The notes beneath the pieces are model-generated. The model was not told the origin of the DNA. It did no database searches and saw nothing but the letters and a program-made list of their open reading frames with translations. From Eutreptiella sp. 'Long Island Sound 2002' (Eukaryota > Euglenozoa > Euglenophyceae > Eutreptiales > Eutreptiaceae), in contig OZ038382.1 in the NCBI GenBank assembly GCA_964036045.1, positions 75,502,687 to 75,566,686 on the forward strand: a stretch of DNA of 64,000 bases, given 5' to 3'. The position numbers and the translations under genes are program-made. This document shows, in pieces, positions 51,504 through 62,061 of the stretch (the first letter of the stretch is position 1; each line of letters opens with the position of its first letter).

Positions 51504-54478
51504 AGGGTAACAGGCCTACCCATTTTTGGGTACGATCCTGTTTCATCAGAATCCTCAGGTTCTGCTCCAACACACGATTCTGTCTCTCGCACAGAGGGTT
51601 AGACGTGTGAGTGTAGTGCACACCTGTGGTTACATGGACGTTCAGGGCATCCAGTACTCGCTTGTACTGTCCGGTGTCACTCGGATACGTACGTCCTCGT
51701 CAGAGTGCCCCTCCTTAGGTGCCCCATAGTGTTCTAACCATTGTTCAACCACAGTTTTCACAGTCTGTTCTCCTGTGATCTTTTTGTTGAAGGGAAACGC
51801 AGGGGGTAAATGGGTCAGGCCACAGGTGACAACCAGACAACTGTCATAACCACCAAACTGAGGCAGACCGTGGATGAAGTCCACGTACAACAGAGAATTA
51901 GCACAGTAGGGGATAGGCAGACTGGAGACCAGTGCCCGGTCACCTGAGTCACTCTATTTGCTTGCGTGACAGCCGCATGAGTTCACTATGGACTGCATAC
52001 GAGTACGTAGCTCAAAACAGGTTCGTCGGGAGTAGAAACACTCCCTGAAAAAGTCAACAGATTCGTTGCACCCTATGTGTCTAGAGCTGAGATGGGCCCA
52101 CTGTAATCAACCATCAAGTCGTGCCTCCTGCAGAACTATACAGTCTTCATAGTACGGATCTTCCTTCTCTTTATACCAACGGTTGCCGTCTATCAGGCGT
52201 GCCTCTAGGTCATCACTGCGGGAGTTGAGTACGCATTGGTACTCCGCGTGGTAGTCTCTCAGACACCAACCCTCCAGTACACCTGCGGTGCGCATGGATA
52301 GGTTGAGCTTGACGTCCATGCGCTGGAACGCCTTTTTGCCTCAGGGCTCTCACCAATAAGTGCATCGAAGTTATTACGCAATATATAGTCAGGCAGTTCT
52401 TTTTTGATACCAGGGATATGATGGACTGGGAGCCTTAACTGGCTCAGGTCCAACACCGCTTTAGTTTCGCTTTCTCCTGTGGTGGGCGCTTCTGAAAAGA
52501 CTTCACCAGTTCCTGGTCACAGAGCCAGACAATAGGATTAGATCCCAATAGTCGGGAGTTTGATGAGAGCACCAACATACCGGTCAGGAGTTCTTGGTCG
52601 TAAGTGCTGCAATTGGAACGTGCTTGGTTCCATTTACAGTTCCAGTGTCCCACTGGCACAAGCCGCCACTCACTGATAGGACAGTCATGCTTCAAGGAGC
52701 CATCGCGGTTCAGTCGGCTAGTACAATAATGGTAGTGGGTTAGTTCAGCTGGGTTAAGCTCCTGCCATTGGTAGATCGTTCCACCCCCCCCTACATCACT
52801 GGCATCAGTGATCAGAACTATCTTGCTCTTAGGGCGGGGTGTTCCCAGGCAGTTGGCGGAGGCAATTTTCTTCTTCAACACCTGGAAACACTCCTCCTCT
52901 TTGGCGGTCCAACTCCAGGGAGTAGTTTTCTTAATTACGTCAGTGAGAGGGGCAGGAGACTAGGTAAAATTGTGGATGTGGCGCCTATAGAAGTTACAGG
53001 CGCCCACAAAACTCCTCACGTTCTGTAGACCCTTCTTAGGGTCATCGCGAATCTGCATGTCCTGTAGGGGCTGCATCTTAGACGCGGCTGGTTTCCACCA
53101 ACCATACCCCACGTCGAAATCCAAATACTCCATCTCCTCTTTCATGAACTCGCATTTTTCGAGTTTGATTCACGGAGGAGAAGGACCTGGTCGTCTTGGG
53201 TATTGGTACCCAAACTCACGTCATCCAAGTGGGCCTCCATTTCTGCACCTTGAGAAATCAACTCCTGTACTAGACGTCTGCGCCTCAGTATGTACAAAAT
53301 TTTGTTCATTAGTTCCTGGAAGAGTGCTGGGGCATTAGCCACCCTGGAAGGCATGACCTTCCACTTAAACACGCGACCCTTAGGGGTTATAAAAGCCAGC
53401 AGTTCCTGAGCTGCGGCGGTTAGGTCTACCTGCCAGAAAACCACTGCGTTTGTCCATTTTGGTCTTGTACCGGCATTTGGCAATACGCTCCAGGGTATTC
53501 TCCATGTTGGGAATACTCCCTGAGTGGTTTTGGGTTTTCTTGTTGACCTCACCATAGTCAACGACCAATCATAGGTAAGTCTGTCCTGGTTTCGCAACCA
53601 GGAAGCAGGGACTGCAGTGATGGGGGTAGTCCCCCTTCTTATATTCTTCCACGAGGCCAGCATCAATACATTCCTGGATCAGGCGCTCCATTTCTTCAAC
53701 CTGTTCCTGAGGAGCGGGGTAGGGACAATGCCTCACTCGCGTCTTCTCAAATTCAGGCTTCAGTTTCAGGTTCATCCGGACCAGATTTTTACAGGAAAGG
53801 GGAGGCAGTAGGGCGCCGAACATCTCCTCATAGATTAGGAGCAGTTTCTTCAGTCGGAGTCAAGGTTAAGACTCTCGATTTTCTGCAGGAAGTCCTCCTC
53901 TGCATGGAGGTTGCTCTTTCCATGCTGTTTCTTTTTCTGCCGATCAGCAGTTTCGGCAGGTACTGAACCATCGTCCCACTCAGGGGGACATTGCTGCCCG
54001 TAGTGCGGAGAATAAACTAGGGGTATCTCACGGTCAGGCAGCGTGTAGGAATCATTGTCCTCCTCAGACCAGATGGAGGATTTCCAGGTCTGTCTGCGGT
54101 ATTTTAGCCGCTAGTGGCGCTCAATACCTTCGGCCTTCAGGTACAACAGCCGTCGCAGTTCCTGAGTGTCATGCTCAGACAGTGGCATTTTATTAGAAGC
54201 AGGCCGCGCTAGAGCATCAGGACTCTGGGCCACGGGTTCACCTGAGTACATATGCTGCATGTGCAGCACCGGTTTCCCAACAGGGGAAGTTGATTCTGAG
54301 GTTGATTCTAGATCTACATCCTCCAGCAACGGCTCGGCCAGGAAGGCACTGTGTTTTAGTTCAACACAGCTGGAATCAACAGGAGGGATAGTGCTGGCGA
54401 TCTCAGACAGTTGGTCGTCAGCATCCTCCTTTACACCTGCAGGTTCGAAAAAGCCATCGGGAGATTCACACCCTGTAA
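51504..54478 (-). pseudogene. Element D Pol, middle part: linker, RT, RNase H, N-terminal integrase
   Basis: Fragments in several frames follow the order of element A Pol: an acidic linker (54,478-53,830), RT start (CPYPAPQEQVEEMERLIQECIDAG), VVDYGEVNKKT, FKWKVMPSRVANAPALFQE, MEAHLDDVSLG (an H-x-D-D box like A), then a deletion near 53,165, LDFDVGYGWWKP, SFVGACNFYRRHI, RNase H (LITDASDVGGGG, STYDQELL, WLCDQELV), and integrase with VDFIHGLPQFGGYD and APKEGHSDEDVRIR. Several frameshifts, stops and at least one deletion make it non-functional. It ends where element B was inserted. Confidence 0.85.
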
Positions 54479-54802
54479 CACCTAGGATTTTATGAGGTAC
54501 CGGAATCCCGTAACTGAACTGTCCAAAAACTGCCGCGATCGCGATTTACGGCCCGCCGCAACCCCATTTTGCCGAGGTTTTGGTGATTTCTGCCAAATCT
54601 GTGCGCATCTGACGTGATTTAGATAGCGCAATTGGTAAAATACGATGTTATCTAGCTGCTGTATTGAAAGAGCGTCGATTGCATTACCGGATGTCGCAAT
54701 AAACCCAAAATACCGCCATTTTTGCCCATTTTTGCCACTTTTGGCCATAAATGGTGAATACGATGATGTCCTTGTGGTGTCACTAAATTTCAAATTGATC
54801 AA

Positions 54803-55310
54803 GTTTGTCCCTAGTGCCCTGTGAGGCTAGGCAAGCAATGATTTGTGCCCGTGCATGCCCTTTACCCAAGATAATAATCCGGAGGGTGCCAAAAAACGCC
54901 CAAAACAGGTATATATGCACTTTCGAACACATAAATGTTGATTAAAGTGATACGGTCGCGCTTTCATGTGATTTCAAATTGATGAAATGTGTCCCCAGTG
55001 CTACGTGAGGCTTGGCAAGCAATGATTTGTGACCGTGCATGCCCTTTACTCAAGCTTGCGATCCGGAGGGTGCAAAATAAGGCCCAAAACAGCTATATTT
55101 GCACTTTTGAACACATAAATGTTGATTATAGTGATACGTTTGCGCTTTCGTGTGATTTCAAATTGATGAAGTTTGTCCCTTGTGCTACGTGAGGCTTGGC
55201 ACGCAACAATTTGTGACCGTGCATGCCCTTTACTCAAGGTTATGGCACGGAGGGTGCAAAATAAGGCCCAAAACAGCTATATTTGCACTTTTTGAACACA
55301 TAAATGTTAG
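54803..55310. repeat. Three ~183-bp satellite monomers
   Basis: Copies start with TGTCCCTAGTGCCCTGTGAGG-type text near 54,805, 54,988 and 55,171, each with GTGCATGCCCTTTAC and CGGAGGGTGC and ending TTGAACACATAAATGTT or a close form. A third satellite family in the window with about the same monomer length. Confidence 0.85.
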
Positions 55311-55665
55311 GCCTAAAACAGTGTTTTTGGGGCCTGATTGGTCAGATGTAGGGCCCCATACCCTATTTTCAGGGTGCTGGACTCAAAAAAGTGTGTTTTT
55401 CAGGGTTTTGAGGCAACTGATCAAGGGTTCGGGAGCCACCATCACCAAAAACCTGCATTTTTTGCCCAAAAATGCCAATTTTTTTTGCCTAGAACAGCAT
55501 TTTTGGGGCATGAGTGGTCAGTTGTAGGGCCCCATACCCTATTTTGAGGGTGCTGGACACAGAAAAACGTGTTTTGCAAGGTTTTGGAGCATTTTATCAA
55601 GTGTTTTGGAGCCGCTATTACCAAAAACTGTTTTTTCTGCCCAAAAACAAACATGCATTGTTTGA
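55311..55665. repeat. Two ~176-bp satellite monomers with the CCCTATTTT box
   Basis: Two tandem copies (55,311 and 55,487) of CCTARAACAG...TTTTTGGGG, GGGCCCCATACCCTATTTTSAGGGTGCTGGAC and RCCAAAAA blocks. CCCTATTTTGAGGGTGCTGGA is also the hallmark of the 4.3-12.7-kb array, linking the two. Confidence 0.85.
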
Positions 55666-55904
55666 GCTATACAGAAGCTGCTATTCGCAACTAGGTGGTG
55701 AATGTCATATTTCTCGCATACGGCCGATTTAAGATGGAATCAAGCCTGCATTGTCGATCTAGGGGCTGGAAAATTTCCGATTTGGGGGCTGGGGGGGTGG
55801 CAAACTCCAGAAAATAAGCTCTATATGGTATAATTTGACAAAAAAAGTAGTACTTTTGCCTGTAGCTGGTTTTGGGATTTTTGGACCCCATAAAATCCTA
55901 GGTG

Positions 55905-56893
55905 AGTGTGGCAGATAGGTGCTCAGGAGATCGATTTTTGAGATCAGAAACGGTCAGGCCACGAATTTCGGCCATGACCTCTTTCAGTAGCACCTGATCC
56001 AGATCACACAGGGATACAGGATTGAGGGATCCATCGACAATGGATAAGAAACTGGCCAGCTCAGGGGCCTGCATAGCTGCGTCTGAGTCCTCAGGCACGT
56101 AAATGGGAGCGTCGGGAAGCTGCACTCTTCCCACGGTCATCCAGTCTAGCATACGGCGCCAATAAGCGTGTTCACCTGAGCATCCGCAGTCAGGGGTGCA
56201 CATTACAACCCTTCCTCCCTCATAAGCGATTTTGGTTAGAACCTTCGCGAGCAGGGAGAAGGGAGGGTTAGCATACGCTAGGCCCATTGCTTTCCAGAAG
56301 AAACGGAAAGCGTTGTTGAAATGATTCGAGCAATACAACTGCATGATGTGCTGTTTTTGGCTCGCGAACAATTCCACCTGGATCTCATCCAGGGTTACCT
56401 GTAGGGCCGCCAGTCGATGTTCAAGACACTGACGGGCCAATTGGTAGGTTTCAGTACGATAGTTAGTCTTGGCTGCGTAGCGCAGCCCTGACTCTTTTTG
56501 TCCTGACAGCTCCAAAGGTACGGTGAAGAGCCCACTGCCAAAGCCGCAGTGCAGATAATAGGGGCGCTGGAAAGACAGCATTTTTACCTGGGGCTTTCTT
56601 TGTAGGAAGTCGGTACCAAAGGCGATGTCAAAAGCGTCAGTGTCCAACACTCGCCAGTGTTGGGTCAAGGGTTCGTTGCCAAGACAAATAGTCACATGGA
56701 CCCCCCCAAAAGAATGGATGGCACGCCCATCGCCTACTCTTATTGCCACTGTCTTAGTTTTCTTGAAAGTCTTTAGCAGGCGCCGGGCCACTATAGAAAC
56801 TGTTGCACCGGTGTCAAGCACTGCTCGAAGAACTTGATCCCTGATTGTCAAGAGGATCCAGAAAACCAAGTCCTCCTCCTCTGAGCCGCCCCC
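55905..56893 (-). pseudogene. Element D Pol, N-terminal part: protease and methyltransferase-like domain
   Basis: Open from the Gag-Pol junction (DLVFWILLT) through retropepsin (AVLDTGATVSIVARRLL, RVLDTDAFDIAFGTDFL) and the Dam/DIRS-like segment (VELFASQKQHIMQLYCS...AYANPPFSLLAKVL...VVMCTPDCG...YWRRML) until a TAG created by the border of the 54,479-55,904 insertion. The NPPF motif is intact here, unlike the NPRF of element A. The reading frame is the same as gag. Confidence 0.88.
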
Positions 56894-56914
56894 CTACGCC
56901 TCAGCAGGGAATTA
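56894..56914 (-). promoter_or_regulatory. Element D Gag-Pol junction with TAG GGG (and an extra TAA)
   Basis: The minus strand reads TAA TTC CCT GCT GAG GCG TAG GGG GGC GGC TCA in one frame. PAEA-stop-GGGS lines up with PAEF-stop-RGRS of element A, so the TAG is the homologous stop. The TAA six codons earlier is best explained as decay. Confidence 0.6.
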
Positions 56915-58989
56915 GTCATCCACCCCTGCAGCCATGGGGGACTTGGCCATCCAGGCCAGTCGCCTCTTCTTGGAGTTATCCCCCTCAGGGGAGGCGTTAT
57001 CCCCCTCTGGGCGCTTCTTGGGTCTACCCTCGGCAGGAGAGGGAGAAGTAGCAGGCGCTGATGACCGCCTCCTGGGGTTTGGGGTTCCACCTTTGCCACC
57101 CCCCTTGCCACCTCCTTTACCCCCCTTATCCCCATTCTCGGGACTCCCGGTGGGTGTTTGGTTCTTCTTGCGTTCAGCCTCCTGCCGCTTGTGTTTGTCA
57201 CTTTCTCGTTTCTTTATGTGACATTCGTCCTCGTAGTGACGACGTGTGCCACAGTAACCACAGGTGATGGTACACCTGAAATGGTCCTGATGGGTCACAG
57301 TTTTCCCATCTTTGGTGTGCTGCTGTCGTTTCATCTGCAGCATACAACTACTGCGGTGGTCGCAGTCAGGGGCATGACAAAGTCCCCCCTGGTCATTGAC
57401 AGGCTTACAGTAGAACAGAGGGGGAGTACCTGCTTCAGGTTTACCCTTATTCATGGCACGCAGGTTACCCCTCCCTTTACCACTACCCTGGTTTGCGTAA
57501 GCCGCATTTTTAGGTCCTTTCCCTTCGCCACGTTCGGGGGTAGGGGTACCACCTCGACCCAGGTGTTTCTTGAGAAATTTCTCCATGTGGGAGTCATTCT
57601 CCCTCTCAAGGGCTAGCTTGATCAGCAGGTCCACCAGGTCGTCGTACGTGTGGGTCCGACTCTTCCCCTCAGAGGTAGTGCGGCAATCGTCCCACGTACA
57701 GGCAGGGATCTTACTCTTGAGCCACAAGTGGGGCTCTGTGGCTCCATAGGAACCCACGTTCATCCGTGAAAACAGATACTCTAGGTCGCACACGTTTTCA
57801 GAGACTCGTGCAGCGGAAGGAAACTCAGGGAGCATAGGTAGCTCCTCTATCTGTGTGCGCACACTGAGGTCAGTCTCATAGACCGGGAACGTTTTCTCCA
57901 GTCCTTGGAGCACCTCGGCCCATGTTGAACAGGTTTTCACAATCCGCTTCACCTGTTTTTGCAAAAAATACTTTTTGTATGAGCGTTTCAACACTGAACA
58001 TTTAGTGGCCACATCCACACCGGATTGGCCAGTCAGCAAAAGAAACTCAGCAAATTCTTCTGCCCATTCGGGCAGATTTTTCGGGTCGAACTCCAGCAAT
58101 TCGAGCTGGATGTTCCCCTGGGCAATAGGTCTGCCACTCTTCCCACCCCCTGGGGTTGGGCCTGAAGGGGGGGGGATACGCCGGCGAGGGGTGCCAGGGC
58201 TGACAGCCCTCTTTTCTCCGTTTCTGTCACAGGCACGTCCTGTAGTTCAGCGATACAGACTGTCCTAGCGCGAGGATGAAAAGGGCTGGGGCAAGTGACC
58301 TTGGGTACCAACCTGGACACACTTGATCTTTTGAGATCTTCAGCCAGCGTGGGCAGTCTGGTTGAGGGTGAGGCCAATGCTGGCCGGGGTAAGGGTTCAG
58401 TGATACCCAATTTAGCTTTGACATCCTCAGAAAGGGCTATCGCATCAGGGTCTTCGGACCCAGACAGTAATTTGGCCAGTAGTTGGGCCGTACAATCCAG
58501 TGCCCCATAAGTTGGCTCTGGGAGATGGGGATCTTTCACAGGGCTCCTGCTAGTGATTGGCAGCTCCGGACGCCATACTGGCCTTCTCGGTTGCCTGGGT
58601 AGAGACACTGCGTCGGCCAGGTCCGTAGGTTGGCCGGAGTAATGGTAGGAACCCATGTCCGTGTACGGTGGGGATCCCAAGGCGTCTAGTGGTTCCTTCC
58701 CATCTTCGCCTGTGACGGACTTGTAGTACTCCTCGTGGAGAATAAAATCGTTGATTCTCCTTCTAAATTCGCCTCGTTCCTCAGGTCCTCCAGCTGGAGT
58801 AGCCGTTGAAGAAGAAGCAGGGCAAACAGATCGGGAGATAGACGCAGCAACTCTTCGGCGGATATGCTGCGGGCTGTCACCACGGGCCGCTAAGGCCTCT
58901 GTGGTTCATCTGGGCGCTTCTTGTTCTGCCCTTCTGTGATCTGGATCTGCCTGAGACCCAGATGCAGCTCTGAGCTTGGGCTCACTCAT
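56912..58989 (-). pseudogene. Element D Gag
   Basis: The start is probably ATG at 58,989 (MSEPKLRAASGSQ), followed by an early stop. The frame then resumes (RRRINDFILHEEYYKSVTGEDG, PTYGALDCTAQLLAKLLSGSEDPD), shifts near 58,100, and runs open to 56,912 with the capsid-like domain (LPEWAEEFAEFLLLTGQSG...VYETDLSVRTQIEELP) and a CGYCGTRRHYEDEC knuckle. Clearly homologous to element A Gag in the capsid and knuckle parts. At least one stop and one or two frameshifts. Confidence 0.85.
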
Positions 58990-59136
58990 TGTGATGGGCC
59001 CACTGTTGGCAAGTTGAACTTGTACATTCCGAATTGGCAAGGTCCTGGCAGACATCTGTACTGATGGTGTGGACATTTTGTTTCTGGTTTTGGCTTTTGT
59101 ACTTCTCAGAGTCGGTTTGAATGGTTCTCAAGGGTT
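58990..59136 (-). other. Element D 5' leader
   Basis: About 150 bases between the degenerate primer-binding site and the gag start, with nothing recognised. Confidence 0.5.
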
Positions 59137-59149
59137 GCTTCTGCTACCC
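59137..59149 (-). promoter_or_regulatory. Degenerate primer-binding site of element D
   Basis: The minus strand reads GGGTAGCAGAAGC, two or three changes from TGGTAGCAGAGGC, at the expected place between LTR and gag. Confidence 0.55.
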
Positions 59150-59858
59150 GAAAGATGTCCTTGATTAGTGCCCTAATGACTTTGATGAAATCTTGCAGGT
59201 TTTGATGTTGAAAACCCAAACCAAGCGTAAGTACAGCAAGCACAGGATATGGATCGAATCAATGAATAGTGTAGAAATCCAGTGTATCACAGAAGGGCTG
59301 CAGATAGACAAAGCAGGTATAAACACAAAGATTCAACCACAAATGGATAAAACAAATGATTTTAAGTGAAAACTGGCCTGACTCCAGCCTCTAAGTTAGC
59401 ATCAAGCACTTCATGTGCACTCGTTTGAATGAAATGGAGCTGGTTAGGAATATGGGGCCAAGGAGTTAGGCCAGACACAAAATATGACTTGGCCAAGCAA
59501 CTGCATTCAGAAACAGTTCAAAGGTAGAACCACAATATGTGGTAGAAACAGTTGAGTATAGCGGTCCTGGGGTGGGGGACCACTAGGCTTAATCTCCAAG
59601 GCCTTAGGCATGAAATGCCTATTCCTTTTCGGTATAACCTCCATGACGGAAGATACCTCCGCTCAGTTGAGTGGCAGGGCTGTACTTCATGGGGGGCTAG
59701 GGTTATAACTCTAGTTACTTTGAGAAAGTGTACTTTCAGCTTCAAAAGAGAGACAAAAATACTTAACTAAGTCTTAGCATCAACAAGAAAGGGTTTTAAG
59801 GGGGGCTTGACCTGGATCAAGCCCTTCAAGAAAGACATGTCAATGACTTTTTCTTACT
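59150..59858 (-). repeat. 5' LTR of element D
   Basis: About 709 bp between the primer-binding site and the abrupt start of B-type sequence at 59,859. Its outer end, AGTAAGAAAAAGT on the minus strand, is the same as that of the A and C LTRs, supporting one family. The interior is divergent. No matching 3' LTR was found. Confidence 0.6.
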
Positions 59859-61164
59859 CATGTAAGGCTGAACCCCGTGCCTAGCTGGCCCTGAGCCCTC
59901 CGGCACCTTCATTCACCCAGGAAAGCACTTATATGGTAGCAGAGGCTACCTCAATGTTTTTCGGGATCCACTCCTTTGTTAGGCCCTCTGGGCACCCAAA
60001 TGGAAGCTTTAGAAACGTCAGAAGTGACCATCCCGCTCCGTCTATGCTGCGCAACAGAAGCGCTACGAGGATTCCCCTGCAGCAATCCCCGGTATCCCAG
60101 TACAGGCACAATTGGCTCTCAAGGAGGCCAACAATGTGAAGATCCCAGGCGAAATCAGCTGCTGGAAGGCTGGCATCAACCAGTCCCTGTCGACGGCGGA
60201 GCTCTTTAGGAGCTTGGTGGCACCACCATCCCAACATCAATCACGCCATTGGAGAAATTCGAGGTTGATCTCATTGACTTCGAGGTCAGCGGATCAGGTG
60301 AGGTGCCCAACCCAACACGCCCCGAGCAATGGGCTCCTTGGGAACCCAGACTACCCCCAGGAGACAGCCACAATTTTGAAGCGGGCTGTTGGCTGATGCA
60401 GGAGCGTCTTCGATCGTTGGAAGAGCAAGAGTTTGATTTTTTACTCGGTTTTGTTTATTAAATTCGAGATAAAATCTGCGACCGGATTTACCGGTCGTTG
60501 GAGGAAAATTAGCTCAGGAATGTGTTGCATCAGGTATAGAATGCGATGCCCTTTCCCAGGGAGAAGTGCAGGGAGGCTGTTCACGGGCCGTCCGCCCCTC
60601 GTTCCTCCCCTCCCAACCGAGATGCTACGGCTGAAATGGCTGCAGCGGTCGAGGAAGGTATTTTGGAAGCTGCAAAACAGGCCAGTCTGTAGATCAGGAA
60701 TGAAGGAGCACCGAAGGTGAAGCCCTGGTTAAAATCAACAGACCTATGCGGCCCTGCAGTCTGTCCAGCACCCACAGGCCTGTCGACTGCCTGTGTCGTA
60801 TCCAGCGAGATTCTGAGCTTCAGGAGCTCAAGGATCAAATGTAATTTATCCATTTTTTGACACACATGCGGTCTGAGGGCGCCTCATCGGTAGTAGAAGA
60901 GAAGGAGCCATCGGAGGAAGCCAGAGAGATTTTTTCCATCGCTCCTTCAGTGGACTCTAAGACCACTGGACCACGGATCTGCAGAAGTAAACTTAAAGAA
61001 AGGGCTAAAAACTCTCGTTCGGAGAGTAGGACGGAGAACCGGAGGGGAAAAGCATAGAATGCCAAGCGAACTGCCTCCCTCACTACCCCTGCTGCTGCTG
61101 ATTCCAACGCCCTTGCCCAGCTTTTGCTCGCCCAGACCGTCGCCAAAGCTGGTGAGGCTAATGG
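59859..61164 (+). pseudogene. Gag relic of a B-type element (B')
   Basis: The + strand shows the end of a B-type LTR with Gag text (GGCCCTGAGCCCTCCGGCACC), a primer-binding site TGGTAGCAGAGG at 59,934-59,945 read through as GSRGYLNV, then scattered homology: VSGSGEVPNPTRPEQWAPW (60,285), RIQRDSELQELKDQM (60,800), THMRSEGASSV...EIFSIAPSVDSKTT (60,860-60,965) and AADSNALAQLLLAQT (61,095). Stops and shifts are frequent. Its left side is cut by element D and its right side by element C, so it is the oldest element here. Confidence 0.85.
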
Positions 61165-61960
61165 AATAAGAAAAAGTGCTTTTCCATTGCTTTGAGGCAT
61201 ACTCTAGTTGTATTAGAGATGCACTGAGCATCCATGCATTTTTATCTTAGTATTGGTCCCACCAAAACTGGTGATAACACATTTTGACCTATGGAACCAA
61301 ACACCCAATCAGGATATGGAGTGGACCCCTTAGTCCCCTTTCAATGTGAAGTAAAACATCTTTTCCTGAGTTAACTGAGAACTGACATATCCAAGGCAGA
61401 GCCTATGAATTTATCTATGTTTTTCCCTGAATACTTATCTGCTCTAGTGGTATGCACCCTAGGGGGCTAGGCACCTCTTTTTGAGAGGTCCTGGGTTCAA
61501 TTCCTGGTCAGCCTAGCTAAGTAGGAAGATCCCATGTGACATGGCAGTGACCTCATCGCCACATGCCCTGCCACCTCAGCACATATGGGACCTAAAACAA
61601 AGAGTGCACATCTGCTGAGATGGCACTATGGAGAGAGAGTGACCATGGGGCAGTTTTCTAACTCTTTTCCAAAAACATTTCAGCTATCTCTGTGAATATG
61701 CATTCATTTGTGACCTGAGTTGCAGTTTCTGTGAATATCCAATCATCTTTCACTGTTTACACTGCAGCCCTTCATGCTTTGATCCTGAATTCTCTTCTCC
61801 TTGCATACTTCTGGCTTGGGTTATCCTGGATTGACTCTATTGACTCTATTTCTGCAAACAAAAGGTTTTCATCATCCAAAACAAGCAGCAGGAAACCCTA
61901 CAGCAACAGCAAGCAGCAGGAGAAGCAAAAATACAGTGCTGAAATCACTATAAACCTTTC
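61165..61960 (+). repeat. 5' LTR of element C
   Basis: 796 bp, starting AATAAGAAAAAGTGC (A has AGTAAGAAAAAGTGC) and ending CCTTTC before TGGTAGCAAG. Shares the tRNA-like block and most of the sequence with the A LTRs, but is clearly diverged from them, so A and C are separate lineages or insertions of different age. Confidence 0.9.
61438..61516 (+). other. tRNA-like block in the element C LTR
   Basis: CTGCTCTAGTGGTATGC (A-box-like), ACCTC-TTTTTGA-GAGGT and CTGGGTTCAATTCCTGG with the exact B box GGTTCAATTCC at 61,494-61,504. The hairpin and B box are kept unchanged although the surrounding LTR has diverged from that of A. Confidence 0.7.
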
Positions 61961-61976
61961 TGGTAGCAAGAGGCAG
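61961..61976 (+). promoter_or_regulatory. Primer-binding site of element C
   Basis: TGGTAGCAAGAGGCAG, the same 16 bases as in element A, directly after the LTR. Confidence 0.8.
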
Positions 61977-62061
61977 CCTGTCTCTGCGCACCGGCAGCAA
62001 CCCCGTGCCGTACATCCAGTGCGCCGAGTACGGGCAAATATAAGCAGAAGGGTCAAAGAAG

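Larger units (their letters stand above)
54479..55904. mobile_element. 1.43-kb unit with 20-bp terminal inverted repeats, carrying satellite monomers
   Basis: CACCTAGGATTTTATGAGGT at 54,479-54,498 and its reverse complement with one mismatch at 55,885-55,904 bound a segment that interrupts the D Pol frame between the methyltransferase-like domain and RT, where element A is continuous. It has no coding capacity. Inside are three ~183-bp monomers and two ~176-bp monomers of satellite type. No clear target duplication was found. A non-autonomous DNA transposon that has picked up or spread satellites is the simplest reading. Confidence 0.7.
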
